Origin: Mansonella perstans
Lineage: Eukaryota > Nematoda > Chromadorea > Rhabditida > Onchocercidae
Assembly (NCBI GenBank): GCA_037074765.1
Contig: JBAMDO010000126.1
Span: 95,531 to 159,530, forward strand
Direction: 5' to 3'
DNA length: 64,000 nt
Under the pieces are notes generated by a model. The model was not told the origin of the DNA and searched no databases. It worked only from the letters and a program-made list of their open reading frames with translations. Positions within the stretch are counted from its first letter, which is position 1, and every line of letters starts with the position of its first letter. This document shows positions 25,562 through 39,700 of this stretch, one piece after another. Position numbers and translations under genes: made by a program.

Positions 25562-28500
25562 ATGCCACCTAAAAAAGTAGGTCGTAAAGTGACTCAACAT
25601 TCGGCAGAAGACCTAAAACATCGAAGGACTGAAAAGAAGATTTGGAGAAAACGTGAAAAGAAGAAGGGAAAGGGAGTAGTAAAAGGTTCCTTGACAACAC
25701 CGATGCCATCAGCAGATTTGCAAAATGTAGTTGCCGTTGATACGGAGGAACATACCGAAGTGGAGGAGCCAGCGATTTCTTCGCTACAATCTCCAATGAT
25801 CAATGTAAGTACTATTTTCATCGATATTAGTCTTTTCTATAAAATTTTCTGTTTGATTCGGTTAAATAATATAGATGTTAGGTTTTTGAATATGTGATTC
25901 GCCATCGAATTATTTATATGCGAGAGAAGAAGGTAGGAATTAGCAGTAATTGTAATATTCTGAACAGAATACATGCCTACCCTGCTGTAATTATTGTGAG
26001 CCTCGTTCTCTTTAGTGTGTTGTTGAAAAAAGTGGAAAAAATGACTGGTACAATTTAATGATATTGAGGGGGAGCACGACAGTCTGCAAATGAATAACAG
26101 TGGACGTGGGAAGAAGCGGAAACTTCTCACCTTGGACGTAAGCAGCTCTTCGACTGCAAATCAGACACTCAGTGAGTACTCTTGAATATGGCTCTGTAGA
26201 ATGTTGGGAATGTGAATACGAGTGTAATGATAGTTTGAAGAGTTTTCGATATGACCCAGTACAACTATATTGGATATGACTGATCTCGCTTACTTTTCTT
26301 TTCTCGTTTTTTCCGGTCCAAAATGTTTTTCATTTTCAGAAGAAAAGCGATAATGTGCATGATTGTAAATAAATATTTAAAATGGCATTTTTTTGGGAGG
26401 TTTTTGAATAGCGTGAGTGTTTTTCAAATGGCATGAATGCCTTTACTAATGGTCTTGGCAATATTTCAGACAGTAGTGCTGGCAGTTCAACTACTCGTCG
26501 ACTGAAAAAGTTCCATCTGTCAGTTGAGAGTTTTTTGCCAATTGAAAAAGGTGATCGAGTGTTGAGTTGTGGCGAAGGTGAACAGCTTGGACATCCAGGC
26601 AGGAGTACAACTCGGAAGCCGCGAGCTATTAGCACTCTTCCGGAAGAGAAATTTATCGTTCAGGTTGGTGTGTTATATCTTCAGTAACCTTATAAATAGA
26701 GTTTGAAAGCTGTGAATTTCGAAATGAGTATGAATGCAACTAGAATAGGTTATATTTTTTGTTTAATGGTTGCACATAAGGGTTATATTATGTTTGCTTG
26801 CTTTTCCAAATGAAAATTTTTATGGATACGATTTTTCTTGGAGGTTTGAAACTGTTCCTGAACACGTATTAGCTACACCGGTCAAGTAAATGGAGGGAAA
26901 CGGAATTATACTTACGTTATATATTTCAGGTAGTAGCAGGTGGAGTTCACTCACTGGTGTTGATGGAGGATGGTACAGTATACGGATGTGGAATAAACGA
27001 AAAAGGTACTGTGCCGGGTGAGGGTATCGATCCAGAAGGGTCTTCGGATAAGCTAACTCCAATTAAATTCAATGATTCACTGTTACAGCGCCATGGGAAA
27101 GTTTGTGTTGTTTAACTGTTATTTATTTTTTCATTATTAAAAACATAAATAGTTGAAAAATCAATTTCTGAATTTGACTTCAAATATTATGGCAGAGAAG
27201 ATTAGTTAGTAAAGGAAAGGGAATAATGTGTGATTTCTATCAGATGATGTATTTCCAGATAGTTATGCTTACTGCTGGTGCCAGTTTTTCAGCAGCACTC
27301 ACTGATAAAGGCAGTGTTATCGCTTGGGGTAATTTACGGGTAATTTTTATACTGATAACTTTTTTTTGTTAAAGCTATGCACTGTATATGTTGCTAATGG
27401 TCAGTAATCATTTGTTTAAGGGTATGTCGGGTTGTATTGAAAGCCACGAAACGCTGCTGGAAATGGAGAAGCAACCAGTAGTTATAGTGCAACACCAACA
27501 AAAAGTCATCGTAAAGGTAACTTCATTCTCATATAGTGAATAGGAATATTTTTTTGTTTTTAAAAAAGTTATGTAATTGCTTATGCGGATTAATTTACTA
27601 GTTTACAGATTGCAGCAGGTGAGAATCATCTGGTAATGCTAACAGAGAATGGCGAAGTGTTGACGTTCGGCGATGGTTCAGTTGGTCAGTTAGGAAGATG
27701 TTCACGGGTTTCTCACATTCGCTCTCAACGAATGGTGAACGATTCACCGGACTCGTTGAGAATTTCAGTTTATGATAAAGGAAAAAAGAAATTAGTATTG
27801 TTCGACAACATTATGGCTGGTGGATTTTGGACTGCTGCTCGATCCATTGATGGCTGTATTTACGTCTGCGGGTTGAACAATTTCGGACAGTTAGGTGTGC
27901 CAACACCAGAAGCTCCAGAAGATAAAGGTTTGTACTGCATGTTTTCCGTTCGTAGCTCGGCGAGGGAATAAAAAAATTCATATGCTCCTTCTTTAATTTT
28001 TGCTATTTAAGTAGATGTAAGTTCTGACAGTTGGACCGCATTGAGTCCTGTTACATTTCTTTTGAAACTAGAACAATTAGGTGTGTTATCATTCAAGAGA
28101 CGAAACGGCCAGCTTACTATACATTATCCAAAAAGAAATCAACAAGTTACTACCTTTAATTTCATTTGATATATTAATGATGTCTAGGATGGATTTTGCA
28201 GATAATCAACCAGAACTGAAAATAATGCATCCGGTTAAAGCGAACGCATTCGAAAGCACAGCAATTGTTGAACTGACTGGTATCCAGCATATCGTTGCTC
28301 TGAATGCACGGGGTAATCATTCCTCATCATCTTAAGCTTAAAACTTTTTTCTGTATTTTAATATTTGTTAGTATTTTAATATTTATACTTTTTAGTGCCA
28401 CTTCTTTTCTACCTTTTCGGATTGGTATCCAACATTTTTTAATTGAAGCACTTTTCAGAAAATTATTTGATGCACAAACTTTTAAAAAAAATGATTTTCA

Positions 28501-29002
28501 TTAGGCGAAGTATATGGGATTGGAAAAAACACGGACAATGCTCTGGGTTTGGGCACGTGGAGTGGTAAGGAGGACGACCATTGGAAATATTCAGAGCTGC
28601 AGAAGATCGATGTACCAGAACATGTCAAGGGAATATCGGCCAGTCTTGGTTGCTCGATTGTCTGGACTGATAATGGTAACTTTTACATTATTATTGGAAA
28701 TTTTTTCGCTGTAGTATTATTAATTACTAATAAGTTGTAGTAAACAGAGACAGCCCTTTTCTGTTTAATGCTTCATAACAAATGTGGTTTACCAGAATAC
28801 ACTTTATATTTGTATTTTAGGAAATGCCTACTCTTGGGGTTACGATTCTTCCGGTCAGCTCGGTTTGGGAATCAAAGATGATGACGAAGATAAGATGGTT
28901 CCACGGCCACAGAAGATTACTTCGGCACATCTTGATGGTTATCGCATTGTTGGAGTATCATTAGCCGACAATCATGCTCTTTTCCTTGCTAAAAAATTAT
29001 GA
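25562..29002 (+). CDS. ran-3: RCC1, Ran guanine-nucleotide exchange factor
   Basis: Chromatin-bound exchange factor that loads GTP on Ran, driving nuclear transport, spindle assembly and nuclear envelope formation. Exons 25562-25804, 26069-26171, 26470-26663, 26930-27100, 27259-27339, 27421-27516, 27609-27927, 28202-28312, 28505-28675, 28821-29002 join in phase into 556 residues. An N-terminal tail of about 115 residues is basic ([15 protein letters not shown]), as expected for DNA binding and nuclear import. Seven-blade propeller repeats follow: [106 protein letters not shown] and [16 protein letters not shown]. The stop follows the last blade directly. Exon 2 begins at a weak acceptor (ATTGAG), the least certain junction. 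Confidence 0.93.
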
Positions 29003-29445
29003 AGGTAAATAACATCGGTGCATCCATAAAATTAATTTCGCTCAAATATTTATTGTAATGTTGCATAGAATGAATTGAATAGGAAACTAGCTAAACATCA
29101 TAAAGATAGAGTTCATTTTGTTTTACATTTTTTTGTATCACTTCTTGGTAGACATTTGAATTATTTGTTATCTTTTAGGTTTTTCATTGAATTATTTGCC
29201 ACTATTTGAACTATCCCATCAGTGAGAACTCTCTACTTTTCCAATTAGAAAATTTTTCAAATTGTTTGATAATGCTTTATGTTCTGCAATTGTTTACTTT
29301 GTCTAATTCCGCCTTATTCGATATTATCATATGTACACGATACTACAAATAATCTTATATCTTCGTAGTTTCTTAAAATTATTTCTTGATAAGAACATCA
29401 TTTGAATTAGAAATTTGTCGAGAAAAGTTAGGGAATTCTTTAGTG

Positions 29446-29477
<32 letters not shown>

Positions 29478-31156
29478 CATATATGTTGTGCGTTGCATTG
29501 CGCAAAATTTCGATGCTGCATTTCTTTATTTGTTATTTGTTAGGTGAATGTATGAATTAAATGATTTCCTCCAAGTTCGTTTTATAGAAGTTTTACTACA
29601 TTGCCCAAATGTACTCTTACAAGACAAATGATTCATCGGAAGAAAAGGAAGAAAAATCCCTCCTTGCATGTAATCTCACGTCCCAAACTCTGTCTTTTTT
29701 CAATAGTTTCTGATTTCGTATCAATGATAGTAATTAATTAATTAATCGCTATGCAAGGTTTAGAGTGCAACAACTCTTTAAATTATTCTTTATTAAAAAA
29801 TTGATTAAAACTGCTCTAAGGAACATGGTAACAAGACTAATAGAATAATAGCTTTTAGCAAACTTTTCGAATGTAAACATAGTGAATAAAAACTGCATAT
29901 AGTCTAAAATATGAAGTAGATGAATTAAAGTGATCATATTAGCAATTGAAATGTTAGTAAATGTATTAACTATAATTGAAGAAGTACTGCAAATAGAAAG
30001 ATTGATCGAGATAATTTGTCTTCGCATTTATCAATTCTTCACAAAAAAAATCCATTCTAAACTTCCAACATATTTGGTTCAGTCATAATGTAGAAGGGGG
30101 AGAAAATACGTTAATAGAATAATTTAAACCACTAATTTTCATTGGATTTAAACTATAATTTTGACTTTTGTAATTTGAACCATCAATTTTGATTGATCTT
30201 ACACCTACAAAGAAAAAGATATCTTGAGTGCAAGAGACAAAAGAGTTCATAAAGTATCGGAATGTCAATAACAGAAAAGATTTTTTCTGTAGTGTTAATT
30301 TGTGAATGTAGTTCCCCTCCCGTTTGTTAGACTGCTCAATAAATCTGGGATTTTCATTTTTTGCTAAGGTAATTGAGATTTTGCTGGTTTTTCATACAAG
30401 GCATTTCTCCAAAACCTCAAGGTATGATAAAACTGATTAATGGATTATTCGAGAGACAAAGAATAATACAAGACTGATATTATCTTACATAAACTATACA
30501 TAAATAGTTTATATAAGATATATATGTATATATATATACATAGATATTTGCCAATCATAGAAGGCAATTATGTGCAATCGATGACTACAAAGTGGTACAG
30601 TGCAGATAGGATCTTTAATGAAACATTTGGAAGAATACACACATAAAAACATATAAATTTCATATAAATTAATAAAAATTACAAATATATAAAAGCATAG
30701 TTTAAAATCTAACAAAGCGACAAAAGCCTAGCGCTTCTGTTTCTATTCAAGTCAAAAACTTTCAGCTCTGCAAGAACTTAAAATATATTCCAGCCAAAAT
30801 TATTTTCAATGACTTTCAGCCGAAGTTCAAAAGCAAACAAAACAGTAGTGGTAGGATATTATGAGAACATCAATATGTGGAGAGTTTCGACCATTAAAAC
30901 TAAGACAAGCTAAAAAAGTAAACAAATAATGAGAGACCAAGCAAAAACAAAACTGGTAAACACCAAAAGAAATTAAAAATGTTCAATTCTGTACAGCGAA
31001 AAAAAAAGCCTACAGAATAAGACAAAAATTTCAACTGCATTAAGTCATACCCGCCTCTCGACCATTAAAAAAAAGATCATTAAATGCTTTGGTGTACAGT
31101 CCTGTCGCCTCATTAAGTACTTACTGCATGTTAGGATCGGATATTGATGGCTTATT
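29003..31156. other. Spacer between convergent RCC1 and CDC14 genes
   Basis: 3' flanks of two convergent genes. No gene seen. Holds a poly-T run of more than 25 bases at about 29445-29473 and a short TATA run at 30519-30540. Confidence 0.55.
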
Positions 31157-34100
31157 TCACAGTTCACTCAGATTACGTCGAGCCTAAAAAAAATAGAAAT
31201 GATGACAGTTCATCGAGAATAAATCGTTCTCGATACAAATCTTCTAAGCAATATAGTATAGTAAAAAAAATTATGTAAATACTTACAGAAACACCGATAA
31301 GAGCAACCGAATTGGGTGCAAGTTCCTTAGCAGGATCTTTGAAATGAAACACACCATATGTTTTATTATTGTTTCGAGGCCTTAGTTCATAAACTGATAC
31401 TGGTGGATTAATGCCTGAGCATGTATAAGGCTTATTGCGCACCCTGAAATAATTTTTAATCTTTAAATCATTTATTCCTCATCACATTTCATAAGCGAAT
31501 ATTTTACTACTACAAAAACGTAATGATCAAAAAAGCATTATTAGTTAGCAACTTTAATGAATCTCGCTTTCTTAAAAGAAAAATTTACGTGGCAAGTCTT
31601 CGTGCTGATTTGCACTTTGTCAGCGATTTGTCGTTTGTTATAGAAGTCGTTGCTGATACCGTAACTCGTGAGATCTAGACATATTTTTCTATGAGGAATA
31701 AATATGCCTGGGGCGAGATAATACTATGACTTGATTTAATGTATGCTTTCTTTTTAATTTAATATTGACTTGATTTAATGTATGCTTTCTTTTTAATTTA
31801 ATATTAAGATCCCTTTACAATAAATTTTCTGATGCAAAAAAAAAAAGGGAAAAAGTTCTTATAGTTTTCTCAGTTGTATGAGAAATAACACCTTCACTTC
31901 AAATCATTCTTCACTAGACAATGTTTGATACAATTACTAATTCTGCATTATACTATGTTAAATAAATATTCCGCGATGAACTCACATCTGCAACTCTATT
32001 CTCTATTCTCTGTTTTGTATATAAAACAATAGCGCAGTTTGCAAGAAATATTCATCTGTACATCTCGATATTCCACATTCCAATATCAAAATGATTAAAA
32101 TTACCGGTGGTATTATGCTAGCATCGGCATAGTTTCGCATTGGGCGTCTTACTGTTGTGTTACAGTAGGTCGATAGCGGTTTAACGGGAGTCGTCGGTGA
32201 TGTGAATTTCGCATGTGACACCTTAGTCCGTTGCGCTTTGGCCTTCTGTACCAGCAGATGATCACCCTGACTTTGTTTTTCTCCTCTTTTCTCATCATAC
32301 TCCTTCTCTATCATTTTCTCCGACTGTAATACAGAATAATTAAAGAGAATGGTCATACCATATAATAGTTCTGTTGTATAATTTATTCTTCTAAAGTCAA
32401 ACATACAACTTCATAAGTTTTTCTTGATGAAGATCTCAGTGACATAGGCCGAGATGTTGGTATCATTATTCGTTTGGAACTGGAATCTTCAATATGAATT
32501 TCATTCACCTGAAAATTTTCAAAAAATACTCCAAATAGTAACAAACAAATAAACCGACGTCGTTTTATATTTTGATCTAATGATGGTATAAGAAAAAGGT
32601 TCTGCTTAGCAACCTTATTGGCTAGTTGTGAAAGATGAGTAAAAGCAGGTTTAGAACCCATTGCCCAGCACCATGGCTGCTTTTCAATAAGGAACTCTTG
32701 CTGTGGTCCGATCACTGAACCTGGTCTGCAAATCCGTAACCAAGCTATCGATTCGGCTGCTGTCATATCAAACTCTTTCATCATCCAGCAAGCTATCAAT
32801 GTCCCGGTCCGACCTAAGCCTGCCTGAAATTTGATGCAAATAATAAGCATTCGTTAAAGTATCATAATTCATGATTAACTATTTCAAATACTTCATATAC
32901 CTTGCAGTGAACGGCCACGCCTCCCTTGGCGCTATCAACTACATTAATAAACCGCTCGACAATTTCATCGGATGGCACCGAACCGTCAACGAAAAAAAGA
33001 TCGACATGCTCAAAACCTGCGTCCATAAACCTACAAAAACGACTTCAGTGGGAAAACCTTCTAAAAAACGGGATTTTCGTCATTTTTCGTCATTTTTCCG
33101 GATGATATGAAAAAAACGAACCTTTTGGCATCATACATACGCTTGTTGAGACGTATAATGGTCGAAATGTTGTGTGCGCGGAAATAATCAAAATACACTT
33201 CCGGTGCGTGATATGGATAACCTATAATTCCTTGACATTTTTTTTCTCAATTTTTTTCTCATCAATCATACAGTAGCCTCTATCACCAGCTTTCTTTTAA
33301 GTAACTGAGTTTAAACAGGACAACAATTATGGTCAATAAGTTCCATTTCTTATGTAAATCTGCAGGACGTACAAAAAAATCATGGAACAAACCATTATCA
33401 ATAATTGATTTATTGTGTGGTCCACAAAAGCTTAGTATTTTGTTCGGTATAATCCAATTCAGATCGCCATTTTCAACCTTTTCGTAATATTCATATTCGT
33501 CCGGATCAAAAGTATCAAAAGCCAACCAACCAAATTTCGCCGCCTGCAATTATTAGTATGACCATATTAATCGTGATTTTTAAGCACTAAGATACTGAAT
33601 GATATACCTAATGTTATAAGCATAAAGCTGCAAGTAGAATTTACTATTTACTTGTAATGAATATTTCACTTGCAGTTATTGTGTCAAATTTCTTTACTTT
33701 TTTGTCTCCATATCTTAATTGCAACGTAGCGTCGCATCAAAGATCTAACAAACAAACGAAGTCTCGAAGTTCGAGATAAGACAGAATAAAATTTTCAAAA
33801 GGATAGAGTTATTTATCTTAGTTTGCATTGTTGCTGCGTCATATGTTTTTTGAGTGGTCGGATTATTCCTGTCTTTACCGTTATACAATAGACTGGTTGC
33901 CGATAAGTTGGTATTTTGGGGTACTCAGCGATAGTATTTTGGTCTGTTAACTGCTATCGACAAATAGTGTATCTCTGCTTAGTTGCTTTCGCTGTTTAGC
34001 AATTTCAGAACTGTCAGAGTGTGAAGATAGTCCCCTCTAATTCGGCTCTTTCATAAATCGTTGCGTCAAAAGTCATTAAACCCAACTACAGTTTAAGAGC

Positions 34101-35458
34101 GGGAAAGAACTATGCGACAACGATCTTGAAGTTTGGCTTTCTTTTCCTTCTCTCTTTCTCTCTTGCGGACTTTATACAAAAATTGCCAATATGTTGCAAA
34201 AGGAAAATCATAAATTTTAAGGCATCTGTAAATAAAACATCGCTGTAATTTTGTAGAGGATATATATAAGGATAAGATTTTCATTTTCCCCTTAAAATTT
34301 TTCTACTCTAAAAATCACTGAACCATCAATACACTGCTGCTGATCAGTAACCAATCCATAAGCAGGAGATCGCTAAAATTCGTACATGCTTTATAAATAC
34401 CTTCTCGATACTGCGAAGTACATTATGAAGATGTAGTCTGTAAGTAGCGGGACCCATAGCTGCATCTCGAAATCCGATAAAGCCATTCGGTTCCGCTTTG
34501 TGTAGGCGCAAATATGCTATTTCGGCTGTCATTCCCAAGTAAAGAATCTAAGAAAAATGACATCAGTAGCTCGCAAATGGATTACCCTCAAATATTATTT
34601 CTTTGATGGGCAAAATTTATTTCAATTAATCTTATCTTTTTGTCCACGTCACTTGGTTATTCCTCTTTCTATATCTTATATTTTTACTTTGATGCCTTCG
34701 TTTTGATTTAAATTACTTGTTACCTCTTTTCATAAAAAAATTTAAGGGACTATAAATAATAGAAAATACTCTAAGTTATTCCATGAATTTCTGACTGATA
34801 AGAAAACTACGTTATGCAACGTAGCTCGTTCTATGCAAAAGTAAGAATTAAAAATTGGGACCTACCGCATAAGAACCCACTAAATAAGCTGCATTTACTC
34901 GACATTCATCGGCAGATCCACAACATACCACTACACATTTCTCACCATTCAGCTCCTAAATCCAAAAAAAAAAGAAAAAAAAAAACATGTTTCAAAAATA
35001 ATACCTTTAATTTTGATGAATAATGAGCATATAAAAGAAATAAAACAAAACGACTACTGTCTTGGCATCTGACTCTTCTCCATCACTATCAAATGATCTT
35101 AAGTACAAAATTAACCTTTAAGATAAAAAATAAGCCGAGAAAGACAACTTGTTTATTCTTATAACCAATGACTTCTGAAAATCGAAGAAAAACCTTGATA
35201 ACTTATCCAAGGCATTCTCACACATACCTCTAATCTTTCAGTAAGATTTTGACAGAATCGATAAAGCACAGCCAAATTTAATGGGCCAAAATCGTAGTAG
35301 AAACTGTCATAATGCACTTCGTCGTCGACGTAATAATAATCCGTAAAATTATCTGATTTCGGTCGATTTTGGAATGCGCAGAAAAATAGCTTTTTTGGAA
35401 TAATCTCTGCTATTCGTCCATGTAAATTGCCATTCTGCGCGAACGATTCTCGAGCCAT
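31157..35458 (-). CDS. cdc-14: CDC14-type dual-specificity phosphatase
   Basis: Proline-directed phosphatase that reverses Cdk phosphorylation; in worms it acts in cytokinesis and quiescence. Exons: 35228-35458, 34866-34955, 34401-34547, 33393-33543, 33122-33221, 32901-33030, 32407-32823, 32105-32323, 31589-31674, 31287-31443, 31157-31183; phases agree, 584 residues. Domain A has [20 protein letters not shown] and [14 protein letters not shown]. Domain B has [35 protein letters not shown] and [14 protein letters not shown]. The P-loop [13 protein letters not shown] (split between exons 6 and 7) supplies catalytic Cys and Arg, with [10 protein letters not shown] before it and [16 protein letters not shown] after. 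The C-terminal 200 residues are low in structure, as in the family. Start: ATG immediately after ACTTAG, a spliced-leader-like acceptor. Part of exon 7 (about 32520-32580) reads hydrophobic and may be a retained intron. Confidence 0.93.
31728..31805. repeat. Perfect 39 bp direct repeat, two copies
   Basis: Two adjacent identical copies of a 39 bp unit beginning GACTTGATTTAATGTATGC, in the CDC14 intron between exons 9 and 8. The identity points to a recent slippage event. Confidence 0.9.
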
Positions 35459-36751
35459 CTAAGTTATGCTACAGTGATGGCTTTTTTTAGTAAATGCTTG
35501 ATATATTCTTCAAATACTTGACAGATTCTTCAAATCCTTGCCAGATCTATAGTGCATAGTCCATGATTGAGTAGTGCCTTGTTGGTTCTTACCGATTATT
35601 CCGAGGCACACTCGAATCTTTCTCTTTACTGAAACTCGCTTAAAATGTGTAAATGACAGAAACTTTTTTTTACGAAATCTTGCTATTGAATGTTTCGACA
35701 AAAATTTCAGGACTTATGCTCATTTAATGCAACAAATTCACATTTATGTGCTTATATAACGCTAAGCGACATTTTGCTATATGAGAGAAATAATAATGCA
35801 AATTAACAATTTCGATAATTATTCTATTGTGAGTTAATTTAATTCCACCTTGCATGACCCATGCAGAAATTAAATTGATTATAAAAACTTATGATGCTTT
35901 TAACAGATTCTTACCAATCTTGACATTACTTGGAATATTATTTCAATTATTCTACTCTAAAAAATGTAACTTGATTACGTCATGCCATTTTTCACGATTG
36001 CGTTACATTCTTCTGTCTCAAATTCATAACTGATAAATGATATATGCTAATCAAAAATCCACAAATTCTGATAAGAAGTTCGCTAGAAATACAGCCTGCA
36101 TTTGAGTTAACAGTTACTAAATTTGTCGAATTTCTACGTATCATAGTTTATGATATGCAAATATTTATGAAAGGGAACGATTCGCTGCCTTTAAATCTTG
36201 TTACTGTACCCAATCCATTCAATTACCGTACTTGGTCAAATACCATATTTCCCATAGATCAAACTAATTCATAACATACCAACAGTAAGACCACTTCACT
36301 CACACTGTTCATAGGTCAGCACACAATTAGCAAAGTAAAATGTCACGACCTATTGACCTCGTCACCGATTTCCATTCACCTTCGCCAGATTGCCGTCAAC
36401 AACAATTTCACGTGCCAAATTTTGCGGCTCATTATGAAAACACACGTTTTGTGGGTTTCTGTATCTGTCGAAGTTTGCACGTAATTTAGAAGGATTCCTC
36501 GGGAAATGATTTGTTAAAAATTACTTTTATGAGATTATTTTGCTATATATAAATTCAATAGGTCAGAGCCAGGGCAGGAGAGAGTGATTTTTTGAATATT
36601 TATTGCTATTTTTGAGAGTTTTTTCAGTTATTGTGGAATTCAGTGAGGAAAAAAAGCTGTAATAATTAGGGAAAGGAAATGACAGAATTTTCAGATTTTT
36701 CTGATTTGTTTTAAATCGAATGTTAACAACTGAACTAAGAGATAAGCGAGA
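35459..36751. promoter_or_regulatory. Shared 5' region of CDC14 and RhoGAP genes
   Basis: 1.3 kb between two divergent starts, so it must hold promoters for both. The most GC-rich part is 36300-36480, which contains TGACCTATTGACCTCG-type repeats (after CAC at 36345). A 49-codon plus-strand frame starts at 36340 (MSRPIDLVTDFHSPSPDC) and ends in TAG; no family or phase-matched donor was found for it. An AG that could accept a spliced leader lies about 13 bases before the RhoGAP ATG. Confidence 0.5.
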
Positions 36752-39700
36752 ATGGGAAGCTGTGAGCTTGAAAATGCTGATTTCATTGAACCCGACGTGG
36801 AATTTGCTGAAGATGATCTATTCGGTTTGGATGATGTTAGTGAGGCCAATTTGAACAGTAAGTTTTTATTTGAGCGGAAAAATTGGAAATCATTTGGATT
36901 AGATTGATAATAGTGATGGTATTAGTTTGAGGAAGATATGAATATTTATATTATATTAGAACGATATGATTTTATATTAGAATATATTAGAACGTATTTA
37001 TATTAGAACTTATTTATATTAGAACGCAAAACAAAAGTTACGATATGATTTATGTCAGACTCATAAAAGTTAAGTAAGTTTTTGTTCAAATAAAGTTTTA
37101 TTGAAAGTTCTCGATGACAGGACTCGATACACTTCGACCTGGGTTGCTAATGCCAGTTTAAGCTTTTCCATATCTTTTTTTGCTTTTTTTTTACGTCAAT
37201 ATATATTATATTATAGTATATCCAATAATAAAATAATTATAACATATAGTGTGATATTATTATTATTATTATTATTATTGTTTACTATTAATTTTATTGT
37301 TAAATCTATCAACTAATAAAAATGCTGTAGTTAATTGGTAATATTATTCGATTGATTTACGTATAAAATTTAATTTCTGTTCTATGCTTATGGCTAAGAA
37401 ATTGTTTCAACTTTCTAATCAAAGTTTTTTCTGAAGTTTTGTAGAAGAATTATACTTGGCTGACTCGATTTTTACCGCATCTTCGTTTCTGGAACGTGAT
37501 AATTTCGAGAAGGAACTTGGTTGTTCAGCAGATGATCCATTTGCAGAAAATTTCACAGATATAAGCCAACATGAGATCGTAAATGTGATTGCAGACGGTG
37601 ATTGGGTGGGGAGGTGTACATTTTAATTCACTTTTTCTTTCATGTTTTTTCATGCATAATTTTTATGTTACTGTATTCTCCTATCTGATTAGATATTAGT
37701 TTCAGGCCGATTGTGATAATCTATGCTTATCGGCTCCCTTCAAATAAAACGTTTGATCACACTAAATTTTTAAGGTAATTTCTGCAATTTTTAAAAAACC
37801 ATTCATAATCTGATTACATCTTCATTGCTGAAATCATCATTCCTGACTTTTGATGATTTTGACAGTGAAGAAATCAGTTCTGGTCAGGTACTTTTTTTTT
37901 ATATAAATTATCTTTTTTGATACCGCATTCAAGAGTACGTGACAAGAACTTTTTAGATAACTAGTGATATCTGTTCTTAGCTATTTCAAGTGGTAAAAAC
38001 GTTGGTTGCAGGTTTTTACAGTTTACGCTGGATAAACTGGTTGAGTTAGACTACACTATTGTTTATTTTCACTATGGATTAAGAAGCAATAACAAGCCAT
38101 CTTTGAAATGGCTCCTTCAAGCATACTCGATTTTGGACAGAAAGTTAGTTTTCCTTTTCTTTTCTTTCCAGGTTAAGAGAAATCATTGTGATGCATTCTT
38201 CTCTTCCGGCAATATCAACCTAATTTATGCAAATGCAAATTGATTGTGATGTTGGTGCAGAATTAATACTGTTAGGTTATCATTTCTCCTCTTGTCTTAT
38301 TTTATAATTAAAATAATTTATTTTGTGAGTTTTGTATAGATATAAGAAGAATTTAAAAGCGCTTTATTTGGTTCATCCGACACGATTCATTCGCATTGTT
38401 TGGAATATCTTCAAACCATTTATGTCTATTAAATTTGAGCGGAAAATACATTACGTCAATTATTTGCATGAATTAAATTCAGTTCTGCGCGTGGAACAAC
38501 TCAATCTTCCTCAGCCTATCAAAGAGTTCATTTTTTTTTAACATTCCAAGTTTTGAGAAATTTCGTTTGAAGTTGATAAATGACCCAATTTTATATAACA
38601 GTAAGAACGAGCCTTTTACTTTGTAGATCAGTAGTGGATGCGGAAAAGAATGATTGTGATTTTTGAAAGCATTAGTTTAATCTTATCCTTTTAGTCACGA
38701 CTCATCTCTGCTTCTGGCCTCACGCATTACGCTTGATAAATCACAGCCAATCAAAACTCAACCAGCTCCGCGTCCAACCCAACAGTTCAATGTTCCGTTA
38801 GGATTGTAAGTTGTTTAAAGTATGGAGAAAATTTGGATATTCCAGGCGTTACAAATAGTCCTATAATGTTGATACAGTGGTCTAGGCTAGACAAATAATT
38901 GCTAAGCTTTTGGAATATTGATTACGAGTTATTCGAGGAAGTATAATAGAATGTTAGCAGTATGCGAATGAACTAATTCAGATGACGGAATTTTGTAGCA
39001 TATTATCGCACAATCCTGACTGTGATGTGCCTCCTATAGTCACTGATCTCATTGTATTTCTGCGAGAAAATTCGTTAGATGTTGTTGGATTGTTCAGGCG
39101 ATCTGCCGAATTGAATTCCATACGAAGATTGCAGGATCGCATTGATAGAGGTTAGTATTTTCTCTCAGTCATGTTTGGAATTATGAAGTGCGTGTGATCA
39201 AAATAAAAGTTTTGCCAAACTACGCATGCATCTTTTATGCTTGCTTTTGTTTGAGGATGACTTTTAGTTTCAGTTATCTATTATTAGCTTATTATATCTC
39301 AAATCTTTACAGGTGAAAAAATAGATTTTTTGAATGAAGAGCCGTATAAGAATAATCTGCAAGCAGCATCTATCGATGCATCGGTCTTATTGAAAACATT
39401 TTTGCGTTCACTTGGTGAGCCGGTTATTACAAATGCACTATACCATAAACTTACTGCTCTCTCAGGTATTATCAACTTTTGATTGATCACTGGTCAGTAT
39501 AGGAATTTAATTAAAGAATGTTGTCCATTTCATTATAAGTCATACTGTGAATTTAGAAATGTTTAGGAAATTTGAAATGATTGAAGAGAATAGTGCGATA
39601 GGGTGCAGAACCTTTTGTTTTTTTAGAATTGCCAAAAGACTATAAATTAGGAGCGATTATTGAAATAGTGGACGCTCTTCCAGTTGAAAATCGATTATTG

